The notes below the pieces were generated by a model that saw nothing but the letters and a program-made list of their open reading frames with translations, searched no databases and was not told the origin of the DNA. A stretch of 64,000 bases of DNA, taken from assembly GCF_003112515.1 (NCBI RefSeq), contig NZ_BEVZ01000008.1, positions 310,001-374,000 on the forward strand. Direction: 5' to 3'. Position numbers and translations under genes: made by a program. This document shows, in pieces, positions 25,047-33,988 of this stretch; within the stretch, counting starts at the first letter, position 1, and every line of letters starts with the position of its first letter. This DNA comes from Streptomyces fragilis (lineage in GTDB: Bacteria > Actinomycetota > Actinomycetes > Streptomycetales > Streptomycetaceae).

Positions 25047-25877
25047 TCAGCCGGCCGTGTCCGCCGCCGTCTCCGTGCCGGCCACGGCCTCCGTGCCGGC
25101 CACGGTCTCCGTGGCTGTCACGGTCTCCGTGGCTGTCACGGTCTCCGTGGCTGTCACGGGCTCCGTGGCAGCCAGGGCCTTCGTGGCTTCCGCGGCCTTC
25201 GCGGCCTCCGCGGCCAGGAGGCGGGCCAGCTCGGCGGGCCGGGTGAGCATCGGCCAGTGACCGGAGTCGATGTCGACGAAGCCGACCCGCCCGGCCCGGG
25301 CGAGCTCGGGAACCTTGCCGGCGTCGATCCATTCCCGCGCCTGCGCGGGGGTGAACTCCGGGCAGACCAGCACGACCGGCACGTCGAACCGCCGCTCGTC
25401 GGTCAGCCGCACCACACCCTTGGCCACGCCCTCGGGCACCGGCACCGCGGCCGCCTCGAAGGCCTTGCGGGCCTCCTCGTCCAGGTCGGCGGCGTCCGGG
25501 CCGTCGAACGGGCCCCAGCCGGGGAAGGGCACCACGCCGTCGCTCACCTCGAAGAGGTCGGCGTAGGGCTGCCCGTCGCCGGTGGGGGCGCCGCCGATCA
25601 GCGCGACCCGGGCCACCCGCTCCGGCCGCCGGTCGGCGGCCATCCAGGCCAGGGTGCAGGCGGCGGAGTGCCCCACCACCAACGGCCGGCCGGGCGCCGC
25701 GTCCACCGCGGCGAGCACCGCCGCCAGCTGGTCGTCCAGCGTGGCGGAGGCGGCGCCGTCCCCCTGGCCGGGGAGCGTGACCGGCACGGCGCGGTGGCCG
25801 AGCACCTCCAGCTCCGCCGCGACGCGGTCCCACGCGGTGCCGTCGAGCCACAGTCCGCCGATGAGCAGGATGTCCAT
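25047..25877 (-). CDS. Alpha/beta hydrolase with repetitive C-terminal tail
   Basis: A 276-residue serine hydrolase. The nucleophile elbow is GHSAA (Ser71) and the catalytic His is His207 in DSGHWP. It resembles small cytoplasmic esterases/haloperoxidase-like hydrolases. The normal fold ends near residue 225; the last 50 residues are an Ala/Thr/Glu tail with repeated TVTATE units from an 18-bp DNA repeat. It is divergent from a WYL-domain regulator, its probable controller. Confidence 0.85.
   Translation of the reverse strand: MDILLIGGLWLDGTAWDRVAAELEVLGHRAVPVTLPGQGDGAASATLDDQLAAVLAAVDAAPGRPLVVGHSAACTLAWMAADRRPERVARVALIGGAPTGDGQPYADLFEVSDGVVPFPGWGPFDGPDAADLDEEARKAFEAAAVPVPEGVAKGVVRLTDERRFDVPVVLVCPEFTPAQAREWIDAGKVPELARAGRVGFVDIDSGHWPMLTRPAELARLLAAEAAKAAEATKALAATEPVTATETVTATETVTATETVAGTEAVAGTETAADTAG
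25066..25170 (-). repeat. 18-bp tandem repeat coding for the hydrolase tail
   Basis: TCCGTGGCTGTCACGGTC occurs in three nearly identical copies flanked by decayed ones. Unit length is a multiple of three, so the protein tail is extended in frame. Confidence 0.9.
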
Positions 25878-26045
25878 GAAGGGTGCCTTCCCTGAGGTGG
25901 TCGCACGGGCCTAGCGGAAGTCGTCCCCGAGGCCGTCGACGTCACCGTACGAGCAGATCCGGACGTTCCCCTGCCGGTATGCCGGGCGGACGCACGCGGG
26001 CCCTCCGGACGGGGGCGCGTGCGGGCCCCGGACTAGCCTGCCGGT

Positions 26046-27020
26046 GTGGTGAATGAACTGAGCCCCACCGCGCGGGCCTTGCGCGCCCTGGAGATGCTGC
26101 GGGCCCGGCCCGGCACCACGGCCGCCGAACTCGCGGCCCGGCTGCACGTCACGGAACGTGCCGCGCGCCGCTACGTGGAGATCCTCCGGGAGGCGGGCGT
26201 CCCCGTGGAATCGGCCCGCGGACCGGGCGGCGGGTACCGGCTCGGCCGCGGCACCCGGTTGCCTCCCGTGCACTTCACGCAGGCCGAGGCCCTGGGCCTG
26301 GTGATGGCGGTGCTCGGCTCCCAGCCCGCGGCGGCCGACGCGGACGACCTGGTGGGCGTCGCCCTGGGCAAGGTCGTCAAGGCGCTGCCGGACGGCGTCG
26401 GCAGGCAGGCGGCGCAGCTGCGGGAGTACGCCGCGGCCGCCCCGGACCCGTACTCCGCCCGCCCCGACCCGGCCGTCTCGGGCGAACTGGTCGACGCCGT
26501 CGTGTCCCGGCACCGGGTGTCGCTCACCCACCGCGGGGAGTCGGGGCGCGAGTGGGAGGCCGAGGTGGACCCCTGGGCCCTCGTCGTCCGCCACGGGCGC
26601 TGGTACCTGCTGTGCCACTCCCACCGCGCGGACGCCGTCCGCACCTACCGGGTCGACCGGATCCGCGCGGTCCGGCGGACCCGGCACGCCTTCACGCCGC
26701 CCAAGGACCTCGACCCGGTGGCGGTGCTGGAGCGGAACCTGGGCGTCGGCTGGGCGTTCGCCACCCGCGTGGTGTTCGACGCGCCCCTCGCCGAGGTGGC
26801 CCCGTTCGTGCACCCGCCGATGGGAAGGCTGGAGCCCTTGGACGACGACGGGTGCGTCCTGGTCGGCAGCACGCGTAACCCGGCCATGTACGCGCAGGAG
26901 TGGCTGGCCAGGGTGCCGTTCGCCTTCCGCGTCGAGGGCGGGGAGGAGCTGCGGGCCGAGATCGCGGCACTCGCCGCCCGGATGACCGCCGCCGTGGCCG
27001 CCCCCCTCACCGACTGCTGA
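26046..27020 (+). CDS. HTH/WYL-domain transcriptional regulator
   Basis: A 324-residue protein with an N-terminal winged HTH (about 8-60, AELAARLHVTERAARRY) and a C-terminal WYL ligand domain (HGRWYLLCHSHRADAVRTYR near 185-205) followed by a WCX extension. WYL regulators sense small ligands or nucleic acid ends and control a neighbour. It is divergent from the hydrolase with about 170 bases between them. The start is a GTG in a GTGGTG pair. Confidence 0.9.
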   Translation: MVNELSPTARALRALEMLRARPGTTAAELAARLHVTERAARRYVEILREAGVPVESARGPGGGYRLGRGTRLPPVHFTQAEALGLVMAVLGSQPAAADADDLVGVALGKVVKALPDGVGRQAAQLREYAAAAPDPYSARPDPAVSGELVDAVVSRHRVSLTHRGESGREWEAEVDPWALVVRHGRWYLLCHSHRADAVRTYRVDRIRAVRRTRHAFTPPKDLDPVAVLERNLGVGWAFATRVVFDAPLAEVAPFVHPPMGRLEPLDDDGCVLVGSTRNPAMYAQEWLARVPFAFRVEGGEELRAEIAALAARMTAAVAAPLTDC

Positions 27021-27145
27021 TCCCTGGGGCCTGCTGATCCCCGGCACCTGCTGATCCCTGGGGCCTGCTGATCTCCGGGGCCTGCTGATCCCGGGACCTG
27101 CTGATCCCCGGGGTCTGCTGATCTCCGGAGCTGGTGCTCTCCGGG
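27010..27145 (+). repeat. 16-17-bp tandem repeat starting at the WYL gene stop
   Basis: CCTGCTGATCCCCGGGG variants occur about seven times. The first copy includes the codons around the TGA stop of the WYL regulator (GACTGCTGATCC), so here too the gene end has been multiplied. Confidence 0.9.
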
Positions 27146-27228
27146 ACCCACTTGTGATCTCCGGGCGGGAACCGGCGGCCGTGCCCGGCGGGTGTTACTC
27201 CGGCCAGGCAATCTCCCAGGAGGCACGC

Positions 27229-28701
27229 ATGAGCCGCTCGCCCCGGACCCGCCGGATCCGCCGGATCCTCCGCGCGGCCGTCGCCCTGACCGGTGTCGCG
27301 GTGTTCTCGCTCGCCGGGTGCCGGGGCGACGACGACCAGCGGCCTCCCGCCCCACGGGACCGGAACGGCCACGGCGACCGGTCCCTCGGGGACTTCGACA
27401 AGGACGGCTACGACGACTTCGCCACCACCGTCGTCGCGGAGGACCCGAAGCTCCGGAGCGAGCCCGAGGGCCACCGGCTGGTGGTGGTCCCCGGTTCACG
27501 CCGAGGCCTGGACACCGCCCGCCACCGCGTCTTCGCGGGCCTCGAGGGCCCGCTGCTGCGCGCCGACCTCGACGGCGACGGCTACACGGACCTGGCCGCG
27601 CGCCGGGACCCGAACCCGGGCGGCGCCCCCGGGCCGGGCGGCGCGCGCGAGGCGGTGATCCTGCACGGCGGGCGCGACGGCCTCGGCGACCCGGTGCCGG
27701 TGCGGGCCGAGGGGGACTTCCACCTGGCCGCGGTCGCCGACGTCGACGGCGACGACCACCCCGACCTGATCGACGGCGGCGTCGGCCGCGTCTCCCACGA
27801 CCCCGGGGTGCGGCCCCGTCCCGGCCGGATCGCGTACGGCCCGTTCGGCCGCGACGGAGCCCCGGCGCGCGAGGTCCGCCAGGAGTGGAACACCGTCGGG
27901 GGCGCCCTGACCGCCGGCGACTTCGACGGCGACGACTACGACGACCTGCTGTTCACCACCACCCAGACGCCCGTGCCCGACCAGGACGAGCCGGAGTTCG
28001 TGCCCGTCGACACCTACTTCCGCGGCGGCCCCGGCGGACCGGAGCCGGCGCGGTACCCGCCGGACCCGGACAACCAGGTCGCCGACGGGCCGACCGTTCC
28101 CGCCGCCGGCGACGTGGACGGCGACGGCCGCACCGACCTCCTCGTCCACGGCGACCGGCGCGTGGACTACGACCGCCACCCGACCGCCGGGCGGCTGACG
28201 GTCGTGTACGGCGCGGAGGGCGGCCTCGGCACCGGCCGGAAGACGGTCACCCTCGACCAGGAGACCCCCGGCGTCCCCGGAGACTCCGAGCACGGTGACC
28301 GCTTCGGCAGCGACGCCGGCACCGGCGACGTGACCGGGGACGGCCACCCCGACCTGGTCGTCAACAGCCCCGGGGAGGACCGGAGGAGCGGCCGCGTCAC
28401 GCTGGTCCCGGGCACCCCCGAGGGTCCCGACCCCTCCCGCGCCGTTGTCGTCGACCTGGACACCCCGGGCGTCCCCGGCGAGCGGTACCCGTCCGGCCGG
28501 GACAACTTCGCCGCCACCTTCCCGCTGCTGGACGTCGACGGCGACCGGCACGCCGACGTGGTGGCCCGGGCCGTCGGCTACTACGTCAGGAGCACACCGG
28601 GCCTCTGGCTGATCCCCGGCGGTACCTCCGGCTTCCGCACCGACGCGGTGCGGTCCGTGAAGCCGGGGCCGCTCGGCCTGGATCCCCGGCATTGGACCTG
28701 A
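27229..28701 (+). CDS. FG-GAP seven-bladed propeller lipoprotein
   Basis: A 490-residue exported lipoprotein: basic n-region, hydrophobic core and lipobox SLAGC (Cys31). Seven calcium loops follow (DFDKDGYDD, DLDGDGYTD, DVDGDDHPD, DFDGDDYDD, DVDGDGRTD, DVTGDGHPD, DVDGDRHAD). Unlike the other propellers in the window it should stay attached to the membrane, and I see no ACAACC/GTC promoter element upstream. The ATG at 27229 follows CCAGGAGGC. Binding or surface role inferred. Confidence 0.9.
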   Translation: MSRSPRTRRIRRILRAAVALTGVAVFSLAGCRGDDDQRPPAPRDRNGHGDRSLGDFDKDGYDDFATTVVAEDPKLRSEPEGHRLVVVPGSRRGLDTARHRVFAGLEGPLLRADLDGDGYTDLAARRDPNPGGAPGPGGAREAVILHGGRDGLGDPVPVRAEGDFHLAAVADVDGDDHPDLIDGGVGRVSHDPGVRPRPGRIAYGPFGRDGAPAREVRQEWNTVGGALTAGDFDGDDYDDLLFTTTQTPVPDQDEPEFVPVDTYFRGGPGGPEPARYPPDPDNQVADGPTVPAAGDVDGDGRTDLLVHGDRRVDYDRHPTAGRLTVVYGAEGGLGTGRKTVTLDQETPGVPGDSEHGDRFGSDAGTGDVTGDGHPDLVVNSPGEDRRSGRVTLVPGTPEGPDPSRAVVVDLDTPGVPGERYPSGRDNFAATFPLLDVDGDRHADVVARAVGYYVRSTPGLWLIPGGTSGFRTDAVRSVKPGPLGLDPRHWT

Positions 28702-28723
28702 GGTCCCGTCCTCGGCCATGACC

Positions 28724-28748
28724 GGCGCCGCCCGGGCCGGGCGGCGCC
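28724..28748. terminator. Bidirectional terminator between convergent genes
   Basis: GGCGCCGCCCG, loop GGC, CGGGCGGCGCC: perfect 11-bp stem between the FG-GAP lipoprotein and the MFS gene. Confidence 0.8.
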
Positions 28749-28774
28749 GCGGCTGTCCGCGGTGAGGGCCGGGT

Positions 28775-30235
28775 CTACGCCGTGGTCCGCCCGCGCAGGA
28801 GGACACCGGTCAGCGCGGCGCCCACCAGGGCCACGACACCGGCCGTGACCATGCCCGCGTGCAGCCCGCCCAGGACGGCGGCGCGGGACGGGGTGGCGCC
28901 CGAGGTGAGGGCGCCGGTGCGGGCGGCGGCGATCGCGCCGAGGCCCGAGACGCCGATCGCGGCGACGTACTGCGGCAGTTGCGACAGACCGCCGACGACG
29001 CCCTGGTCCTCCTCGGTCACCCCCGTGGTCATCACCGTGATGAAGGAGACGACGCTGAACACGTGGCCGAGGCCCATGACGGACGAGGTGACGAGCAGGG
29101 CGACCAGGTCCACGTCCTGGGGCAGGGCGAACATCGCGACCGTCCCGACGCCCTGGACGAGCAGACCCGCCGCGAGCACCCGCACGCCGCCGAACCGGCC
29201 GAGGAGCCGGGCGACGTACATGCCGCCGAGTGTGGCGGCCACACCCTCACCGAGGTAACTCAGCCCCGCCTGCAGGGCGGTGAAGCCCAGCACGTCCTGC
29301 ATGTACAGGCTCAGCAGCACCGTCGTGCCGGCACACATGCCGAAGGTGATGACACCGAGCAGCCCCGACCACTTCACGGACGGCCGGCCCAGCACCGACA
29401 GCGGCACCAACGGTTCCGGGTGGCGCCGCTCGACCAGCAGGAAGAGGGCCAGCAGCACCAGACCCCCGGCGATCGGACCGAGGGCGCCGGGGCGGCTCCA
29501 GCCCTCGTCGCCACCGGTGGAGATGCCGTAGACCAGGCCGAAGAGACCACAGGTGGCCAGGACCGCGCCGGGGACGTCCATCCGCCGTGCGGTGCCCGAC
29601 TCCTCGATCGACGGGAGCGCCGGCGCGCCGGCCAGGGCCAGGGCGCCCATCACGCACAGCACCACCATGGTCCAGCGCCAGCTGAGGCCGCTGGTGACGA
29701 CACCGCCGCCGAGCGCGCCGAGCACGAAGCCCAGCGACATGACGGCCCCGTTGAGGCCCAGGGCGCGGGCGCGCTTGGGCCCTTCCCGGAAGTAGCCGGT
29801 CAGCAGGGCGATGGCGGCCGGCGCGATCATGGCGGCGGCGGTGCCCTGGCCGACCCGGGTCGCGATGAGCACGCCGGGGCTGTCCGCCAGAGCCGCGCCG
29901 AGCGAGAAGAGGGTGAACACGGCGACGCCGAGGGTGAACAGCCGCTTGCGGCCGATCAGGTCGGCGACCCGGGCGAACAGGGGGAGCAGGCTCGCCGACG
30001 GCAGCAGGCTGGCGGTGGCCACCCACTGCAGGCTGCCCGCCGAGGAGAAGCCGAGAGCGGTGCCGATCTCGGGCAGGGCGACGGTGACGACGGAGAAGTC
30101 CAGGCCGCACATGAAGGTGGCGCAGCACAGGGTGATCAGCACCAGCCACTCGCGCGCCGCGAAGGCGGCCACGCCGGCGGCGTCCCCGGGCGGGGCCGCG
30201 GCGTGGGCGGGGGGAGAGGACTCGGTGACGGCCAT
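28775..30235 (-). CDS. MFS drug/proton antiporter, DHA2 type (14 TM)
   Basis: A 486-residue multi-spanning transporter. Motif A is LIGRKRLF (about 90), LDFSVVTVALPEIG near the start is motif D1, and GLNGAVMSLGFVLGALGGG carries the antiporter motif C. The family exports drugs or metabolites in exchange for protons. The ATG at 30235 has GGAAGGA upstream. It is divergent from a LysR regulator with 147 bases between, a standard regulator-efflux pair. Confidence 0.92.
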   Translation of the reverse strand: MAVTESSPPAHAAAPPGDAAGVAAFAAREWLVLITLCCATFMCGLDFSVVTVALPEIGTALGFSSAGSLQWVATASLLPSASLLPLFARVADLIGRKRLFTLGVAVFTLFSLGAALADSPGVLIATRVGQGTAAAMIAPAAIALLTGYFREGPKRARALGLNGAVMSLGFVLGALGGGVVTSGLSWRWTMVVLCVMGALALAGAPALPSIEESGTARRMDVPGAVLATCGLFGLVYGISTGGDEGWSRPGALGPIAGGLVLLALFLLVERRHPEPLVPLSVLGRPSVKWSGLLGVITFGMCAGTTVLLSLYMQDVLGFTALQAGLSYLGEGVAATLGGMYVARLLGRFGGVRVLAAGLLVQGVGTVAMFALPQDVDLVALLVTSSVMGLGHVFSVVSFITVMTTGVTEEDQGVVGGLSQLPQYVAAIGVSGLGAIAAARTGALTSGATPSRAAVLGGLHAGMVTAGVVALVGAALTGVLLRGRTTA

Positions 30236-30319
30236 GCGGCTGTCCTTCCTGAGGTCGACGATACGGCTGACCCGCCCAGCTTCGGGAGCGGAGACCTGCG
30301 CAACAAGGACGGTCTGTGC

Positions 30320-30346
30320 AACGATCGATTCGCCGGGCTCATCGTT
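30320..30346. promoter_or_regulatory. Inverted repeat in the MFS/LysR intergenic region
   Basis: AACGAT, 15 bases, ATCGTT, located 36 bases upstream of the LysR start. LysR proteins bind such split palindromes, so this may be the regulator's site. TGCGCAAC and TGTGCAAC direct repeats at 30297 and 30315 adjoin it. Confidence 0.35.
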
Positions 30347-30382
30347 CGAGGTCGCGGAGACGACGGCGCGGGAGACGCGGAG

Positions 30383-31366
30383 ATGGAACGCCAGGAGATC
30401 GAGATCTTCCTGACCCTCGCGGAGGAACTGCACTTCGGACGGACCGCTGAGCGGGTGGGCGTCTCCCAGAGCAGGGTCAGCCGGACCGTCGCCCGGCTGG
30501 AGCGGCGCATCGGCGCCAGGCTGTTCGACCGCACCAGCCGCCAGGTCGCCGTCACCCCCATCGGGGAACAGCTCAGGGCCGATCTCGCACCCGCGTGGCG
30601 GGCGGTCGAGGAGGCCGTCACCAGGGCCATGGCGGCCGGGCGGGGGATCACCGGCTCGCTGCGGATCGGCTTCTCGGGCGCGTTCACGGGCCACCTGCTG
30701 CACAGCGTCGCCGAGGCGTTCGGGCGCCGGCATCCAGGGGTGGACGTGCAGATCCGGCAGGTGCAGATATCGGACCCCTTCGGTCCGCTGCGGGCGGGGG
30801 AGGTCGAGGTCCAGATCACCGAACCGCCGATGACCGAACCCGATCTGACGCTGGGCCCGGTGCTGGTGTCCCAGCCGAGGATGCTGCTGATGTCGTCCGC
30901 GCACCCGTTCGCGCGACGCGAGGCGGTCAGCCTGGAGGACCTGGCGGAGGCGACACTGCTGACGGTCGGCGGGAGCGCGCCGAGGCACTGGCTGGACTAC
31001 CACTTCCCGCGGCTGACCCCCTCGGGACGGCCCATCCCGCACGGGCAGGCCATGACGCACTGGGAGGACGCGCTCTCCCTCGTCCTCGCGGGCAAGGGCG
31101 TGACCCCGGTGGCCGCGGCCGGCGCGCACTACTACAGCCGGCCGGGCCTGGTGTTCAGGCCGTTCACGGACGCACCGGGCATCGACTACGCCTTCGTGTG
31201 GCCCACCGGCCGTGAGACGGCCCGGCTGCGGGCGTTCGTCCGCGTGGCGATGGACCGGGTCCGCGAAGCGGGCGGCCCGTCACGCGTGGTCGAGAGCCTG
31301 TGGGACGACCGGGACGAGCGGGACGACCGGAGCGAGCGGGACGGTCCCGACCGCCGCGGTGCGTAG
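30383..31366 (+). CDS. LysR family transcriptional regulator
   Basis: A 327-residue LTTR: HTH about 1-60 (FGRTAERVGVSQSRVSRTV), then a substrate-binding domain ending near residue 295. Begins MERQEIEIFLTLAEELHFG, the standard start. The last 25 residues are a charged Asp/Arg tail. It is divergent from the MFS exporter and likely controls it in response to its substrate. Confidence 0.93.
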   Translation: MERQEIEIFLTLAEELHFGRTAERVGVSQSRVSRTVARLERRIGARLFDRTSRQVAVTPIGEQLRADLAPAWRAVEEAVTRAMAAGRGITGSLRIGFSGAFTGHLLHSVAEAFGRRHPGVDVQIRQVQISDPFGPLRAGEVEVQITEPPMTEPDLTLGPVLVSQPRMLLMSSAHPFARREAVSLEDLAEATLLTVGGSAPRHWLDYHFPRLTPSGRPIPHGQAMTHWEDALSLVLAGKGVTPVAAAGAHYYSRPGLVFRPFTDAPGIDYAFVWPTGRETARLRAFVRVAMDRVREAGGPSRVVESLWDDRDERDDRSERDGPDRRGA

Positions 31367-31431
31367 CCGGAGGCCGCTGGGAGGGTCGCCGAGGTAGCGT
31401 GGAATGGCAGCCCCTGAAGGAGGGGAGTGCG

Positions 31432-31869
31432 ATGCCGTGGTACGTGTGGCTGCTCGCCGCCGTGGCGCTGGGCGCCGCGGAGTTCTTCACCCTCGCCCTG
31501 TTCCTCGGGCTGCTCGCGGCCGCCGCGCTGGTCGCCGCCGTGGTGGCCGGCATCGGCGTCGGCCTGCCGGGTCAGTTGCTGGCGTTCGGGCTGGCGGCGG
31601 TGGCGGGAGTCGTCGGCGTTCGGCCCGTCGCGCTGCGGCACATGGCACGGCAGCCCGTCGTGCGTGAGGGCAGTGACGCGCTGATCGGCAGGAGGGCCGA
31701 GGTCGTCCGGGAGGTCACCGGGACCCACGGCCTGGTCAAGCTCTCCGGCGAGGAGTGGTCCGCCCGGGCGCTCGACGACAGTCTGGTGATCCCGGTGGGA
31801 GCGCTGGTCGACGTCATGGAGATCGAGGGCGCGACGGCCGTGGTCCACCCCCGCGACCTCCTTCCCTGA
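31432..31869 (+). CDS. NfeD-family membrane protein
   Basis: A 145-residue protein with two or three N-terminal membrane helices (to about residue 62) and a C-terminal OB-like domain (about 78-143: ALIGRRAEVV ... VDVMEIEGATAVV). Short NfeD proteins pair with stomatin/SPFH proteins in membrane microdomain quality control. A GAAGGAGGGGAG site precedes the ATG. The partner gene follows after 28 bases. Confidence 0.9.
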   Translation: MPWYVWLLAAVALGAAEFFTLALFLGLLAAAALVAAVVAGIGVGLPGQLLAFGLAAVAGVVGVRPVALRHMARQPVVREGSDALIGRRAEVVREVTGTHGLVKLSGEEWSARALDDSLVIPVGALVDVMEIEGATAVVHPRDLLP

Positions 31870-31897
31870 AACGGCTGAGCACAGCAGCGGAGGCGTT

Positions 31898-33007
31898 GTG
31901 GATCCCTATGTCGTCCCCATCCTCGTGGCGGCCCTCGTCGTCGTCTTCCTCGTGGCCGCCTCGGTGCGGATCGTTCCGCAGGCGCGTCGCTACAACATCG
32001 AACGGTTCGGCCGGTACCGCCGGACCCTGCAGCCGGGGCTCAACCTGGTCGTCCCGGTGGCGGACCGCGTCAACACCAAGCTCGACGTCCGCGAGCAGGT
32101 CTACTCGTCCACCCCCCAGCCGGTGATCACCGAGGACAACCTGGTGGTGAACATCGACACGGTGCTCTACTTCCAGATCACCGATCCGCGGGCGGCGGCC
32201 TACGAGGTCGCCCACTACCTCCAGGCGATCGACCAGCTCACCGTGACCACCCTGCGCAACGTCATCGGCTCCATGGACCTGGAGAAGACGCTCACCTCCC
32301 GTGAGGAGATCAACTCCCGGCTGCGCGCCGTCCTCGACGACGCCACGGGGAAGTGGGGGATCCGCGTCAACCGCGTCGAGATCAAGGCCATCGACCCGCC
32401 GCACACCATCAAGGAGGCGATGGAGAAGCAGATGCGGGCCGAACGGGACAAGCGGGCGGCCATCCTGCACGCCGAGGGAGAACGGCAGGCCAAGATCCTC
32501 ACCGCGGAGGGCACCAAGCAGAAGGACATCCTGGAGGCCCAGGGCACGCAGCAGGCGATGATCCTGCGGGCGGACGGCGAGGCCAAGTCGGTCGAGCTCG
32601 TCTTCCAGTCCATCCACCGCAACAACGCGGACCCGAAGGTGCTGGCCTACAAGTACTTCGAGACCCTCCCGCAGCTGGCGCGCAGCGAGAACAACACGTT
32701 CTGGGTGATCCCCGGTGAGCTGACCGAGGCGGTCCGCACCGTCAGCCGCGCGGTCGGCGACCACGCGGCGGAAGTCGCTCCCGGGTCCGTCCCGGCCGCC
32801 CCTGTCGGCGACACCGGCGACACCGGTGAGGCGGGGGACGTCGGCGATGCCGGCCGGAACCCGGCGGTCCCGGGGGTCTCCCTCGACGCCGCCGCCGCCA
32901 CCGGCGAGGCCGCGAGGCAGGCCGCCGCCGCGGTCCACGACGCCAAGGCGGAGGCCGAGGCCGCGATGCCGCCCCACGGGGGCGGACGCCCGTCGAGCGA
33001 CGTCTAG
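31898..33007 (+). CDS. SPFH/band-7 protein (stomatin/QmcA-like)
   Basis: A 369-residue protein: one N-terminal membrane helix (about 5-25), a band-7 domain (YNIERFGRYRRTLQPGLNLV onward, to about 200), then a long helical coiled coil (KQMRAERDKRAAILHAEGER). The last 80 residues are an Ala/Gly/Asp-rich tail. It oligomerises at membranes; the partner NfeD gene directly upstream supports this. GTG start. Confidence 0.93.
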   Translation: MDPYVVPILVAALVVVFLVAASVRIVPQARRYNIERFGRYRRTLQPGLNLVVPVADRVNTKLDVREQVYSSTPQPVITEDNLVVNIDTVLYFQITDPRAAAYEVAHYLQAIDQLTVTTLRNVIGSMDLEKTLTSREEINSRLRAVLDDATGKWGIRVNRVEIKAIDPPHTIKEAMEKQMRAERDKRAAILHAEGERQAKILTAEGTKQKDILEAQGTQQAMILRADGEAKSVELVFQSIHRNNADPKVLAYKYFETLPQLARSENNTFWVIPGELTEAVRTVSRAVGDHAAEVAPGSVPAAPVGDTGDTGEAGDVGDAGRNPAVPGVSLDAAAATGEAARQAAAAVHDAKAEAEAAMPPHGGGRPSSDV

Positions 33008-33065
33008 GCTCCCTCCCCGGACGTCCGCGTCGCCGGACCTCTCGCCACCGGGCGGCGGTAAGTCC

Positions 33066-33455
33066 TCAGCTGGAGCTGGAGCTGGAGCTGGAGCTGGAGC
33101 CGGAGCCGGGAACGGAGCCGCCGGCCGTCCCGCTCGCCTCGCTCGCCGCGCGGCGGTACTCGGCGTTGATGCGCTGCGCCTCCTCGAGCTGGTCCTCGAG
33201 GATGACGATGCGGCACGCGGCCTCGATCGGGGTGCCCTTGTCGACGAGCTCGCGGGCGCGGGCGGCGATGCGCAGCTGGTAGCGGGAGTACCGGCGGTGT
33301 CCTCCCTCCGACCGGAGCGGAGTGATGAGGCGGGCCTCGCCGATGGCCCGGAGGAAGCCCGGAGTGGTGCGGAGCATCTCGGCTGCCCGCCCCATCGTGT
33401 AGGCGGGGTAGTCGTCGTCGTCCAGACGATCGCCAAGGGGATTGTCCGCTGTCAT
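33066..33455 (-). CDS. MerR-like HTH regulator with poly-serine tail
   Basis: A 129-residue protein with a MerR-type winged HTH (YTMGRAAEMLRTTPGFLRAI, then GGHRRYSRYQL) and a helical segment ending about residue 105. The C-terminus is GSGSSSSSSSSSS, encoded by an AGCTGG hexanucleotide repeat. I chose the ATG at 33455 after AGGTGAC. A perfect 32-bp palindrome stands 26 bases upstream. Its target is unknown; similar genes are common in Streptomyces. Confidence 0.85.
   Translation of the reverse strand: MTADNPLGDRLDDDDYPAYTMGRAAEMLRTTPGFLRAIGEARLITPLRSEGGHRRYSRYQLRIAARARELVDKGTPIEAACRIVILEDQLEEAQRINAEYRRAASEASGTAGGSVPGSGSSSSSSSSSS
33068..33105 (-). repeat. AGCTGG hexanucleotide microsatellite in the MerR-like gene
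   Basis: About six copies in tandem at the 3' end of the coding region give alternating serine codons. Copy-number change would alter only the length of the serine tail. Confidence 0.9.
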
Positions 33456-33480
33456 GTCACCTCGCTGTGCAACGCGTCGA

Positions 33481-33512
33481 GGGGCCCTGGTGCCGTACGG
33501 CACCAGGGCCCC
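33481..33512. terminator. Perfect 32-bp palindrome upstream of the MerR-like gene
   Basis: GGGGCCCTGGTGCC, GTAC centre, then the exact complement. It would form a very stable RNA hairpin on either strand. On the minus strand it lies in the 5' region of the MerR-like gene; no T-tract follows, so terminator, attenuator or operator are all possible. Confidence 0.5.
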
Positions 33513-33988
33513 GAAGGAATTGAACACCATCCGCCGGCGCTACTGCCGCGTCGGCCTTCTGCTTCCGTCGCCCGGTCTCGAGGAGGGGGCGCGGGGGGAT
33601 CGCAGCTGCTTGACCGGGAACCACACTCCATTCCGGGAACTCGCGGCACCCGGGCCGAGTCATCCCGGGCCGGGCGTCCTGATGGCGTCTGCTCCTCCGT
33701 TTCTCTCCGAATCGATCACTGGGTTGATCGGTACTGGTCGAGGTGGCGGCCGCACGACGTGCGCACCGCCGCCTCCCGTACAGCTACCCGCCAGTTCGTC
33801 TCTGCCGGGTCTCTTCGACCGTGTCTACGGGAAGAAGCGTAATCGCGCCGGATGAGAATGTCTACTCTGGCGAAGGTAGATTTTCTTCCGCGCCGAGCCC
33901 CCTGCCGTTGGGCCGGGAGTCGCCGCCTCGGCGCGAAGCCGGTTCGCGCCCCGGGCCAGCGCCAGGGGGGACGGCTCGCATAGAATTC

